A DNA stretch of 64,000 bases from Pleurocapsa minor GSE-CHR-MK 17-07R. GTDB lineage: Bacteria; Chloroflexota; Anaerolineae; Aggregatilineales; Phototrophicaceae. How positions within the stretch are numbered: position 1 is the stretch's first letter; each line of letters opens with the position of its first letter. Made by a program: the position numbers and the translations under genes. The stretch is from NCBI GenBank assembly GCA_019359125.1, contig JAHHHY010000001.1, forward strand, positions 248,001-312,000, written 5' to 3'. The notes under the pieces were generated by a model. That model did no database searches, was not told the DNA's origin, and worked only from the letters and a program-made list of their open reading frames with translations. Below are positions 56,581 to 64,000 of this stretch, in pieces.

Positions 56581-57630
56581 ATGTCTGAAATCGTCAAACT
56601 GACGGCCATGGCCAGCTGCGCGGGTTGAGCCGCCAAGCTCGATCCGAGCCGACTGACGCACGTGCTGCGTCCTTTAAATGACATGTTCCAGGCAAAAGAT
56701 TATCCCGCGCTGCTGGTTGGGCTGGCAGAGCCGGATGATGCTGCCGTGTATAAGCTGAATGACACACAGGCAATCGTGAGCACGGTGGACTTTTTCCCAC
56801 CGGTGGTGGACGATGCCTACGCGTTCGGCGCGATTGCGGCTGCCAATGCGCTGAGCGATATCTATGCGATGGGTGCAGATCCGCTGTTTGCGATCAATCT
56901 GGCCGCCTTTCCGGATGCGCTGGACGACAGCATTCTGACGGATATCCTGCGCGGCGGTGCGGAAAAAGTGCGCGAGGCTGGCGCGGTCATCGCGGGCGGG
57001 CACACCATCACCGACAAAGAGCCGAAATACGGCCTGGCGGTGACTGGCATTGTTTCGCCTGATCGAATATTTACCAAGGGTGGCGCACGGCCTGGTGACC
57101 GACTGGTGCTGACGAAACCGCTGGGCACCGGGGTCATCACGACGGCGCTTAAGCGCGATCAGGCCAGCAGCGAGGCCGTGGACGGCGCCGTGGCCAGCAT
57201 GATGCGCCTGAATCGTGGCGCCTCGCAGATCGCCCGCCGCTTTGCCGTCAATGCAGCTACCGATATCACCGGGTTTGGTCTGCTGGGCCACGCGCACGAG
57301 ATGGCACATCTGGGCGATGTCGCGTTTGCATTTACGTATGATGCGCTGCCGTGGCTGCCATTTGCGCAGGAATACGCGCAGCAGGATATTTTTCCGGGCG
57401 GCAAGGGGCGTAACCTGGGCGCGTATCACGGCTTCGTGACGCTGGAATCCCCGTTGCAGAACTGGCAGGCCGACCTGCTGTACGACCCGCAAACGTCGGG
57501 CGGGCTGCTGCTGGCGATGCCCGAAACCGATGCCGCGGCCTACCTTCTGGAAATGCAGGCCGCGGGCGAATCGGCGTGGCTGGTGGGCGCCGTGCTGGAT
57601 GGCCCGGCAGGACATATTTACATTCGCTAA
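56581..57630 (+). CDS. selD: Selenide, water dikinase; selenocysteine-containing (TGA at codon 16)
   Basis: A 349-residue PurM-like enzyme that makes selenophosphate from selenide and ATP. ATG 56581 follows an excellent SD (GAAAGGAGG). The frame is interrupted only by TGA at 56626-56628, in the context SCAG-U-AAKLDP, exactly where SelD has its catalytic Cys or Sec. Everything after is standard: GLAEPDDAAVYKLND, STVDFFPPVVDD, GGHTITDKEPKYGLAVTG, LTKPLGTGVI, and ATDITGFGLLGHA. A hairpin GACGCA/TGCGTC with loop CGTGC (56655-56671) begins 26 nt after the TGA, placing a GU about 33 nt downstream, compatible with bacterial SECIS elements. Simple translation would wrongly begin the gene downstream of the TGA. 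Confidence 0.92.
56655..56671 (+). promoter_or_regulatory. Candidate bacterial SECIS hairpin in selD
   Basis: A 6-bp stem (GACGCA/TGCGTC) with pentaloop CGTGC, lying in the coding sequence 26 nt after the UGA. The distance and the GU in the loop fit SelB-binding elements, though no strict consensus exists. Confidence 0.5.
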
Positions 57631-57715
57631 GCTGCATGGGGACGGTATTCGGGTTACACTTGAGTTGTTAACCGATTTCAAACGTTAAGAGGGTGATGCC
57701 CTCCGGAGGTGACGC

Positions 57716-59842
57716 ATGGCTGCAAGTCTTCCCGCAGTGCCCAAACCCGCATCCGCAGGAGCGGGCCAGGATGCACTGGCCAGGACAAAGCGCGATTTCG
57801 CCTACATCCGTAATGGCCCCGGCACCAACTATAAGGATGTCGGACAGCTCAGGAATCTCACGCTCGTCAAATATTATCCGGCGACGCGTGCGGCGGATGG
57901 CTGGGTATGGGTGGAGCAGAGCAATGTTGCTGGCTGGACGTCCACATCCGTCGTCACTTTTGATGCTGCCCCCGCGCCGATCCCCCCGCCGACGGGCGCA
58001 TCCCCTTATCAGGGCGCTGTGGCGCTGTGGCACTGGCGTGCCGATGTGGTGCCGCAAAACTCGATTGACGAGCTGGCGCGCTCGATCAAGACCAATGCCC
58101 CGTATGTGACGCAGGTGTTCGTCAAGACGAGCGACTATGGCTCGGTGGGCACCAATGGCGTGCGCACGGCCCGCTGGATGGGCGTGTGGGACAGCAAGCG
58201 TGCGCTGGCCATCGACGGCCCCGGCTCAATCGACAATTGGGTGAATACGCTGCGTAACTACAACCTCGAATTTCATGCCTGGTGCGTGCCCAAGGGCCTT
58301 GACCTGAATGCAGAGACAGATCTGATCATTCAGGCCTGCAATCGCCCGGGTGTGAAGTCGATGATTCTGGATGTGGAGCCCTATAAGGAATACTGGCAGG
58401 GCGGTCAGGCGCTGATTCGGCCGTACATGGAGCGGATCCGCCGCTCGATACCGGCCAATTTCCATATCGGCCTGTCCGTCGATCCGCGCATTCAGCACTA
58501 CGAGACGATTTTTCCGCGTGAATGGCAGCCATTCGTCAACAGTGTGCATCCGCAGTCCTACTGGACGACGATGGACCGAGACCTGGAGGGTCTGCTGGCC
58601 GAGGTCTACAGCGTGTGGTCCCCGTTTGGCAAGCCTATCATTCCCGTGCTGCAGGGGGATGCGCCCAGCCAGGAAATTGCCTCTGCGCGCTCGGTCGCGA
58701 TCAGCAAGCATCGGGCTGTGGGCCTGAGTTACTGGCGCATTGGCGTGATCGGGCCGGTGGAGTATTCGGCGCTGAACAAGCCAATGAGTGATACCAGTAC
58801 GCCTCCGGGCCAGCCGCCCCAGGTCATCTACGGGCCCGAGTTTATCGTCAAGACGGGCGATGCCAACTACAGCGATTTCTCCTACACGGGCAATCGCCAG
58901 ATGGTGGAATTCACCAACCTGTGGGGCTGGAAGGCGCTGTACAAGACCACGACAGCGCGCGCGGCCGAAGCGGCTGCCCGCTGGTCACCGCGGCTGACGA
59001 AAGCCGCACAGTATGATGTGTCGGTGTTCATCCCCGGCCGCAACAGCACGACCACGCAGGCGCGCTACAAGGTCAATGGCGTGGTCGGGGCTGGCACGGA
59101 AGTCGTGGTGCCCATCGACCAGAGCCGATATTCCAACCAGTGGGTGTCTCTGGGCGTGTTCCAGCTCGACCCGCGGGTGATCAACAGCGGCACCGTCTTC
59201 CTGAATGACCTGACAGGTGAATCGGACAAACGGATTGCATTTGACGCGGTGCGCTGGCAGGAAGTGATGTATGTGGATGCGGGCGGCGGCGGGCCAGTGC
59301 CGGTGGGTTATGCGGATGGCTTTGACCAGCCCATGGGCACCGAAGCCGAACGCGCCAGCACAACGGTGTGGGGTGGCGGCTGGAAAGATGTCTCGCCGTA
59401 TGCCAAAGCGTACCTGCAGGGGGACTATCACACGGGCGCGGACCTGAACCTGAATACCCCTCGCTGGGATGCCGACGCCAACGCGCCGGTCTATGCGCCA
59501 GCCAGCGGCACGGTCACGTTTGCGGCCAGCCTGCCCATCTGGGGGAATATCATCGTCATCAAGCACGATCCGCTGGCAGTCGGCGGCAAGGTGGTGTACA
59601 CCCGCTTTGCCCACGTCAGCAATATGATCGTCAAGGTTGGGGATCGCGTGCGCCGTGGCCAGCAGGTGTGCCAGGTGGGCAATGCGTTCGGGCGCTTCGC
59701 CTATCATCTGCACTTCGATATCGTCACATCGTCAATTCTGGAGACGTCACCCGGCGACTGGCCAGGGCGCGACCTGAATCGCCTGAAGGCACACTACGTC
59801 GATCCGCGCCTGTTCATTCAGCAGAACCGGCCACGACGCTGA
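57716..59842 (+). CDS. Multidomain cell-wall hydrolase: SH3, TIM barrel, golvesin-like, M23 peptidase
   Basis: A 708-residue protein. Residues about 23-82 are an SH3b domain (RDFAYIRNGPGTNYKDVGQL, DGWVWVE). About 97-350 looks like a TIM-barrel glycosidase with acidic motif LDVEPYKEYW. About 380-510 is a beta-sandwich like golvesin C-terminal domains (YSDFSYTGNRQMVEF). About 540-700 is an M23 metallopeptidase: zinc ligands in HTGADLN and HLHFDI, with ASGTVTFA and VGDRVRRGQQVCQVGN. It would cut peptidoglycan or related polymer. No signal peptide is visible, so export would need another route. GGAGGTGA lies 4 bp before ATG 57716. Confidence 0.8.
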   Translation: MAASLPAVPKPASAGAGQDALARTKRDFAYIRNGPGTNYKDVGQLRNLTLVKYYPATRAADGWVWVEQSNVAGWTSTSVVTFDAAPAPIPPPTGASPYQGAVALWHWRADVVPQNSIDELARSIKTNAPYVTQVFVKTSDYGSVGTNGVRTARWMGVWDSKRALAIDGPGSIDNWVNTLRNYNLEFHAWCVPKGLDLNAETDLIIQACNRPGVKSMILDVEPYKEYWQGGQALIRPYMERIRRSIPANFHIGLSVDPRIQHYETIFPREWQPFVNSVHPQSYWTTMDRDLEGLLAEVYSVWSPFGKPIIPVLQGDAPSQEIASARSVAISKHRAVGLSYWRIGVIGPVEYSALNKPMSDTSTPPGQPPQVIYGPEFIVKTGDANYSDFSYTGNRQMVEFTNLWGWKALYKTTTARAAEAAARWSPRLTKAAQYDVSVFIPGRNSTTTQARYKVNGVVGAGTEVVVPIDQSRYSNQWVSLGVFQLDPRVINSGTVFLNDLTGESDKRIAFDAVRWQEVMYVDAGGGGPVPVGYADGFDQPMGTEAERASTTVWGGGWKDVSPYAKAYLQGDYHTGADLNLNTPRWDADANAPVYAPASGTVTFAASLPIWGNIIVIKHDPLAVGGKVVYTRFAHVSNMIVKVGDRVRRGQQVCQVGNAFGRFAYHLHFDIVTSSILETSPGDWPGRDLNRLKAHYVDPRLFIQQNRPRR

Positions 59843-59865
59843 GATTCGCTCGCGAGTAGATATCA

Positions 59866-59909
59866 CAAAAGAAGCGCAGCTCGTATCAAAGACGAGCTGC
59901 GCTTCTTTT
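59866..59909. terminator. Bidirectional terminator
   Basis: AAAAGAAGCGCAGCTCGT pairs with ACGAGCTGCGCTTCTTTT around ATCAAAG. It separates the hydrolase gene from the convergent MIP18-family gene. Confidence 0.93.
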
Positions 59910-59941
59910 CTTATCTGGCGTTTCCTGAATGGCAGCGTGGC

Positions 59942-60244
59942 CTAGAACAGGCCCCAGTCGCCATCGGCACCGTCTTCCATCATCGTCGGGTCCCACATTT
60001 CCAGGCCCATCTCGATGGTCGTCGGTGCGCCCAGGTAATCCTGCGCGGCGCGGCGCGTCTGCTCCAGCAGGGCGGGGGCATAGGGGCAGAACGGCGTGGT
60101 CATAATCATCGTGACATGACCGCGATCAGCTTCAATTTCCACCTTGCGGATCAGGCCCAGCTCGACCACGTTCATACCAATTTCAGGATCGACCACCACG
60201 CGCAGGGCTTCGCGCAGGCCTTCCTCCGTCTTGATGTTGTCCAT
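59942..60244 (-). CDS. MIP18/DUF59-family Fe-S assembly factor (SufT-like)
   Basis: A 100-residue single DUF59 domain: LREALRVVVDPEIGMNVVELGLI, then MIMTTPFCPYAPALLEQ with the conserved cysteine, and an acidic tail ending WGLF. Such proteins assist Fe-S cluster insertion. It is divergent from sufC over about 200 bp, and a DUF59 domain also heads the Mrp protein in this window. ATG 60244 is followed by DNIKTEEGLREAL, a standard beginning. Confidence 0.88.
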   Translation of the reverse strand: MDNIKTEEGLREALRVVVDPEIGMNVVELGLIRKVEIEADRGHVTMIMTTPFCPYAPALLEQTRRAAQDYLGAPTTIEMGLEMWDPTMMEDGADGDWGLF

Positions 60245-60313
60245 GAGACCTCATTTCTTCTCGTGATGGCGTGTTTAATGCTTTCATGATAGCACCGCCA
60301 ATTTTCTAAGTCA

Positions 60314-60370
60314 ATTTTTATGATAACCATAATAAAAATATTGACGAAGCGCACGCCGGGCTGATATACT
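60314..60370 (+). promoter_or_regulatory. suf promoter with upstream inverted repeat
   Basis: TTGACG (60341-60346), an 18-bp spacer and TATACT (60365-60370). Immediately upstream is a perfect inverted repeat ATTTTTAT (60314-60321) / ATAAAAAT (60332-60339) with a 10-bp spacer, a possible regulator site or UP element. Confidence 0.6.
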
Positions 60371-60403
60371 GACGGTATGTTTAACCTCAAGGTACGCGAT
60401 AAT

Positions 60404-60419
60404 TTTAACGCGTGTTAAA
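60404..60419 (+). promoter_or_regulatory. Palindrome between suf promoter and sufC
   Basis: TTTAAC-GCGT-GTTAAA is a perfect inverted repeat about 34-49 bp after the -10, just before sufC. It could be an operator for a Fe-S-sensing repressor; no regulator gene is adjacent. Confidence 0.4.
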
Positions 60420-60440
60420 TTGTATGGAGGTCGCCTGCAA

Positions 60441-61208
60441 ATGGGTGCAGCGCTTGAAATTCGTAATCTGCATGTGAATGTCGAAGACAAACCAATCCTC
60501 AAAGGCGTCAATCTCGTCATCAGGCAGGGCGAAGTGCATGCCCTGATGGGCCCGAACGGCTCTGGCAAGAGCACGCTCGCCAATGTGCTGATGGGCAATC
60601 CTGCCTACGAAGTGACTGCCGGCGAGATCATTTTTGACGGCCGTGATGTGATGGAGATGGAGCCCGACGAACGCAGCCGCGCCGGCATGTTCCTCGCCTT
60701 CCAGTATCCGATTTCGATCCCTGGTGTCACGCTGGCGAACTTCCTGCGTCTGTCGATCAATGCCCGCATGAAGGCTGCCGATCCGGACAGCAAGGGCATC
60801 GGCGTGAGTGACTTCCGCAAGATGATGCGCGCCAAAATGGACGAACTCCAGATGGACCACAGCTTTGCGGGCCGCTACCTGAACGAGGGCTTCAGCGGTG
60901 GCGAGAAGAAGCGCGCTGAAATCCTGCAGATGGCCGTGCTGGAACCGAAGATCGCCGTGCTGGATGAGACCGACAGCGGCCTCGACATTGACGCGCTGCG
61001 CGTCGTGTCTGAAGGCGTGGTGAAGCTGAAAGGCCCGAACCTGGGCGTGCTGGTCATCACGCACTACCAGCGTATCCTCAATTACATCAAGCCGGAATTT
61101 GTGCATGTGCTGTATCAGGGCCAGATTGTGGAAAGCGGCGGCCCCGAACTGGCGCTGAAGCTGGAAGAAGCTGGATACGACTGGATTCGTGAACGCGCCG
61201 AGGGCTAA
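60441..61208 (+). CDS. sufC: Fe-S cluster assembly ATPase SufC
   Basis: A 255-residue ABC-type ATPase. Walker A GPNGSGKSTLANVLMG near residue 38, signature NEGFSGGEKKRAEILQ near 155, and Walker B IAVLDETDSGLDID near 180, the latter being SufC-typical. It energises the SufBC2D scaffold. GGAGGT lies 10 bp before ATG 60441. sufB follows after 27 bp. Confidence 0.96.
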   Translation: MGAALEIRNLHVNVEDKPILKGVNLVIRQGEVHALMGPNGSGKSTLANVLMGNPAYEVTAGEIIFDGRDVMEMEPDERSRAGMFLAFQYPISIPGVTLANFLRLSINARMKAADPDSKGIGVSDFRKMMRAKMDELQMDHSFAGRYLNEGFSGGEKKRAEILQMAVLEPKIAVLDETDSGLDIDALRVVSEGVVKLKGPNLGVLVITHYQRILNYIKPEFVHVLYQGQIVESGGPELALKLEEAGYDWIRERAEG

Positions 61209-61235
61209 TCCTCTCGGGTAGTGGAGACAAAACTC

Positions 61236-62687
61236 ATGGTGGATCATCTGGTACAGTCTGAAAAGCAGTTTACGGAAGACGAATCCGCACTGCAGGGCGT
61301 ACGCAACTCATACGAAGAACAGTACGGCTTCCATGACTCGGAGACGGCGTATTCGTTCAAAAGCGAAAAAGGCATCAATGCCGACGTCGTGCGCAACATC
61401 AGCCGCATGAAGAACGAGCCTGCCTGGATGACGGAATATCGTCTGAAGGCCTACGAGCTGTTCCTGCAGAAGCCGATGCCTGAATGGGGCAGTGACCTGA
61501 GCGGTATCGACTTTGACGATATCTACTACTTCGTGCGCGCCACTGACGGCCAGGGCCGCAACTGGGACGAAGTGCCCGAAGAAATCAAGAACACCTTCGA
61601 TCGCCTGGGTATCCCGGAAGCAGAGCAGAAGTACCTTCAGGGTGTGACCGCCCAGTATGAATCGGAAGTGGTGTATCACAGCATCCGCAAGGACCTTGAA
61701 GAAAAGGGCGTGCTGTTCACTGACATGGACTCGGCCCTGCGCGACTATCCGGAGATCGTGAAAGAGTATTTCGGCACGATCATTCCGTCGTCGGACAACA
61801 AGTTTGCGGCGCTGAACAGCGCGACGTGGTCTGGTGGGTCGTTCGTGTACGTGCCGAAGGGCGTGCATGTCGAAATGCCGCTGCAGGCCTATTTCCGCAT
61901 CAACACGCAGAACATGGGCCAGTTTGAACGCACGCTGATCATCGTTGAAGAGGGCGCGTACGTGCATTACGTGGAAGGCTGCACAGCCCCAACCTACACC
62001 GAAGACAGCCTGCACAGCGCGGTGGTGGAAATCATCGTCAAGGACGGCGGCCGCTGCCGCTACACGACCATCCAGAATTGGTCGAACAACGTGTATAACC
62101 TGGTGACCAAGCGCGCCGTGGCTTACAAGAATGCCACCATGGAATGGGTGGACGGCAACCTGGGCAGCAAGGTGACGATGAAGTACCCAGCGGTGATCCT
62201 GGCGGGCGAAGGCGCGCACGGTGAAGTGCTCTCGATCGCATTTGCGGGCAAGGGCCAGCATCAGGATGCGGGTGCCAAGATTACGCATCTGGCCCCGAAT
62301 ACCACCAGCCAGATCATCAGCAAGTCGATCAGCAAGGACGGCGGTCGCGCCAGCTATCGCGGCCTGCTGAAGATCGCTGAAGGCGCGGACAACAGCCGCA
62401 GCAATGTGGTGTGCGATGCCCTGCTGCTGGATGATCGCAGCCGTTCGGACACCTATCCGACCATCGAAGTCGATGCCAAGAAGGTGACGATGGGTCATGA
62501 AGCGTCGGTCAGCCGCGTGGGCGAAGATCAGCTTTTCTACGCGATGAGCCGCGGCATGAGCGAAGACGAAGCCAATGCGATGATCGTCAACGGCTTCATC
62601 GAACCGCTGGTGAAAGAACTGCCTATGGAATATGCGCTCGAACTCAACCGCCTGATCCAGATCCAGCTTGAAGGCTCGATCGGCTAA
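61236..62687 (+). CDS. sufB: Fe-S cluster assembly scaffold SufB
   Basis: A 483-residue beta-helix scaffold protein. Family signatures include [17 protein letters not shown] near residue 59, [19 protein letters not shown] near 205, [20 protein letters not shown] near 248, and [15 protein letters not shown] near 287, holding the conserved region of cluster assembly. The end, [35 protein letters not shown], matches SufB. ATG 61236 has GGAG 9 bp upstream; a GTG at 61221 is less likely. Confidence 0.96.
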   Translation: MVDHLVQSEKQFTEDESALQGVRNSYEEQYGFHDSETAYSFKSEKGINADVVRNISRMKNEPAWMTEYRLKAYELFLQKPMPEWGSDLSGIDFDDIYYFVRATDGQGRNWDEVPEEIKNTFDRLGIPEAEQKYLQGVTAQYESEVVYHSIRKDLEEKGVLFTDMDSALRDYPEIVKEYFGTIIPSSDNKFAALNSATWSGGSFVYVPKGVHVEMPLQAYFRINTQNMGQFERTLIIVEEGAYVHYVEGCTAPTYTEDSLHSAVVEIIVKDGGRCRYTTIQNWSNNVYNLVTKRAVAYKNATMEWVDGNLGSKVTMKYPAVILAGEGAHGEVLSIAFAGKGQHQDAGAKITHLAPNTTSQIISKSISKDGGRASYRGLLKIAEGADNSRSNVVCDALLLDDRSRSDTYPTIEVDAKKVTMGHEASVSRVGEDQLFYAMSRGMSEDEANAMIVNGFIEPLVKELPMEYALELNRLIQIQLEGSIG

Positions 62688-62718
62688 ACAAGGCGCGTCC
62701 TGAAGGAGAAATAAAGCT

Positions 62719-64000
62719 GTGGAAGCACAAAAACAGCGTCGTACGGCCGCCCCTGCGGCGCCCCTGTACACCCGCGCCGATGTGGAAAAACTGAGCGCAT
62801 CGCTGAACGAGCCGCGCTGGCTGGCTGAAAGCCGCGAGGTTGCCTGGGACCTGTATACCAGGATGGAGATGCCTGGCCGTAATGAAGAAGCCTGGCGCCG
62901 TACCGATTACCGACGTATCCGCTGGGATGAAGCGGGTACGTGGATTGCCCAGCCGAAGCAGGACGTGAGCGTGGTGCCGGCCGAGTATCTGGAGCCGTTG
63001 ATTGGCGATCAGCAGGGTGGCACAATCGTCTTCACCGACGGTGTGCTGGCCCAGCATGATGTGCATGCCTCGCTGACCGAGCAGGGCGTGGTCTTTGCCA
63101 GCCTGAGCGACGCCGTGAAGTCGCACGAATCGCTGGTGCGCGCCAACCTGATGACCAGCGCAGTGCTGCCCGGCGAAGGTAAATTCGCCGCGCTGCACGC
63201 CGCGCTGTGGACACATGGCGTGTTCCTGTACGTGCCGCGCAACGTGGCGGTCGAGCTGCCGCTGCATGTCGTGATGTACAACGCGCAGGACGGCGCCACG
63301 ATGGGCCATGTGCTGGTGGTGCTGGAAGAAGGCGCCCAGGCGACGCTGCTGGTGGACTACCGCTCGGCAGAAGGCGCAACCCAGAGCAGCTTTGTGGGCG
63401 CGACCGAACTGCTGGTGGGCACCAATGCCAACCTGCGTTATGTCAGCCTGCAGGACTGGAACCGCGAGACATATGAATTCAGTACGCAGCGCGCCCGCGT
63501 GGGACGCGATGGCCAGCTGGACTGGATCGTCGGCAACATGGGCGGCGAATTCGTCAAGCAGTTCATCGAAGTCGAGCTGGATGGCCAGGGCGCGAACGGC
63601 CGTGTGACCGGCATGTTCTTCGCGGAACATGAGCAGTTGTTCGACCAGGATACGCAGCAGGTACATAATGCCCCGCTGACAACCTCCGACCTGCTGTTCA
63701 AGGGTGCTGCGAAAGACGATGCGCGCACCGTGTGGCAGGGCATGATCAAGTCGCTGCCGAAGATGCAGAAGATTGACGGTTTCCAGGCCTGCCGCAACCT
63801 GCTGCTGAGCGAAGACGCCCGTATGGACGCCATCCCCGGCCTCGAAATCGAAGCTGATGATGTGCGCTGCACCCATGCGGCCACCTTTGGCACACTGGAA
63901 GAACAGCCTGTGTTCTACCTGATGAGCCGTGGCGTGCCGCGTGCCGAGGCAGAGCTGGCCGTCATCAACGGTTTCTTTGAGGAACTGCTGGACCGTGTGC
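62719..64000 (+). CDS. sufD: Fe-S cluster assembly protein SufD (3' end outside window)
   Basis: A frame opens at GTG 62719 with AAGGAG 11 bp upstream and stays open to the window edge (about 427 codons). The product resembles SufD: RNEEAWRRTDYRRIRWDE near residue 55, FLYVPRNVAVELPLHVVMY near 170, the beta-helix core, and FFAEHEQLFDQDTQQVHNAPLTTSDLLFKG near 295. The end visible is LMSRGVPRAEAELAVINGFFEELLDRV, close to the natural C-terminal motif, so only a short tail is missing. It partners SufB and SufC. Confidence 0.93.
   Translation, partial: MEAQKQRRTAAPAAPLYTRADVEKLSASLNEPRWLAESREVAWDLYTRMEMPGRNEEAWRRTDYRRIRWDEAGTWIAQPKQDVSVVPAEYLEPLIGDQQGGTIVFTDGVLAQHDVHASLTEQGVVFASLSDAVKSHESLVRANLMTSAVLPGEGKFAALHAALWTHGVFLYVPRNVAVELPLHVVMYNAQDGATMGHVLVVLEEGAQATLLVDYRSAEGATQSSFVGATELLVGTNANLRYVSLQDWNRETYEFSTQRARVGRDGQLDWIVGNMGGEFVKQFIEVELDGQGANGRVTGMFFAEHEQLFDQDTQQVHNAPLTTSDLLFKGAAKDDARTVWQGMIKSLPKMQKIDGFQACRNLLLSEDARMDAIPGLEIEADDVRCTHAATFGTLEEQPVFYLMSRGVPRAEAELAVINGFFEELLDRV

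Noticed and set aside
56581-56661. selD as a pseudogene with a nonsense codon, or with a later start
   Set aside because: The TGA is exactly at the catalytic Cys/Sec site, both sides are conserved, and promoter and SD precede the upstream ATG.

Overview
The window reads as a gene-dense, GC-rich bacterial chromosome segment, almost entirely coding, with short intergenic gaps, clear Shine-Dalgarno (SD) sites and rho-independent terminators. The most likely source is a member of the Chloroflexota. That is inference, resting on Thr/Pro-rich secreted stalk proteins, an LCP cell-wall protein, a nuoB-nuoCD-nuoI cluster, sufCBD and an S-box (SAM-I) riboswitch together. No 16S rRNA gene is present to confirm it. 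There is no phage, IS element or CRISPR array; the only foreign-looking insert is a toxin-antitoxin pair.

Layout. 1-2.2 kb: end of argG, then argH (arginine). 2.3-15.4 kb: a long branched-chain amino acid operon, ilvE-ilvB-ilvN-ilvC-GNAT-leuA-[TA pair]-leuC-leuD-cimA-leuB. It is preceded by a promoter, a 23-codon leader peptide in which 12 residues are Val/Leu/Ile, and mutually exclusive antiterminator/terminator hairpins, which is a complete transcription attenuator. 15.4-17.7 kb (minus): a two-gene unit of an FHA protein and a Clp-N/kinase-like protein, the best candidate for an undescribed system. 17.8-23.3 kb: SAM-I riboswitch and metB, thrC, thrB and an aldehyde dehydrogenase. 23.4-27.3 kb: iscX overlapping nuoB, then nuoCD and nuoI. 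27.4-28.8 kb: a DUF2256 protein and a photolyase/cryptochrome split into two genes in reversed domain order. 28.9-30.7 kb: Mrp-type Fe-S carrier ATPase, a small membrane protein and a STAS protein. 30.7-39.5 kb: cell-envelope genes (beta-lactamase-like hydrolase; a histidine-kinase-like protein whose phospho-acceptor His is Gln; a LysM stalk protein; an LCP transferase).

39.5-52 kb: L-rhamnose catabolism: aldo/keto reductase, isomerase, DeoR regulator, aldolase-dehydrogenase fusion, kinase, RhaT-P-Q-S transporter and a second class II aldolase. An identical 11-bp motif lies at both divergent rha promoters and is a likely operator. 52-56 kb (minus): a peptide ABC transporter whose DppB-type permease carries a Ca-binding-like Asp-rich insert. 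56.2-57.6 kb: tRNA-Pro(GGG) and selD, which has an in-frame TGA at codon 16 read as selenocysteine. 57.7-59.8 kb: an SH3/TIM-barrel/golvesin-like/M23 cell-wall hydrolase. 59.9-64 kb: a MIP18-family protein divergent from sufC-sufB-sufD; sufD runs off the right edge.

Together the window carries amino acid supply (BCAA, Met, Thr, Arg), Fe-S cluster assembly (IscX, Mrp, MIP18, SufBCD) next to Fe-S clients (LeuC, NuoB, NuoI), rhamnose use, and wall remodelling.
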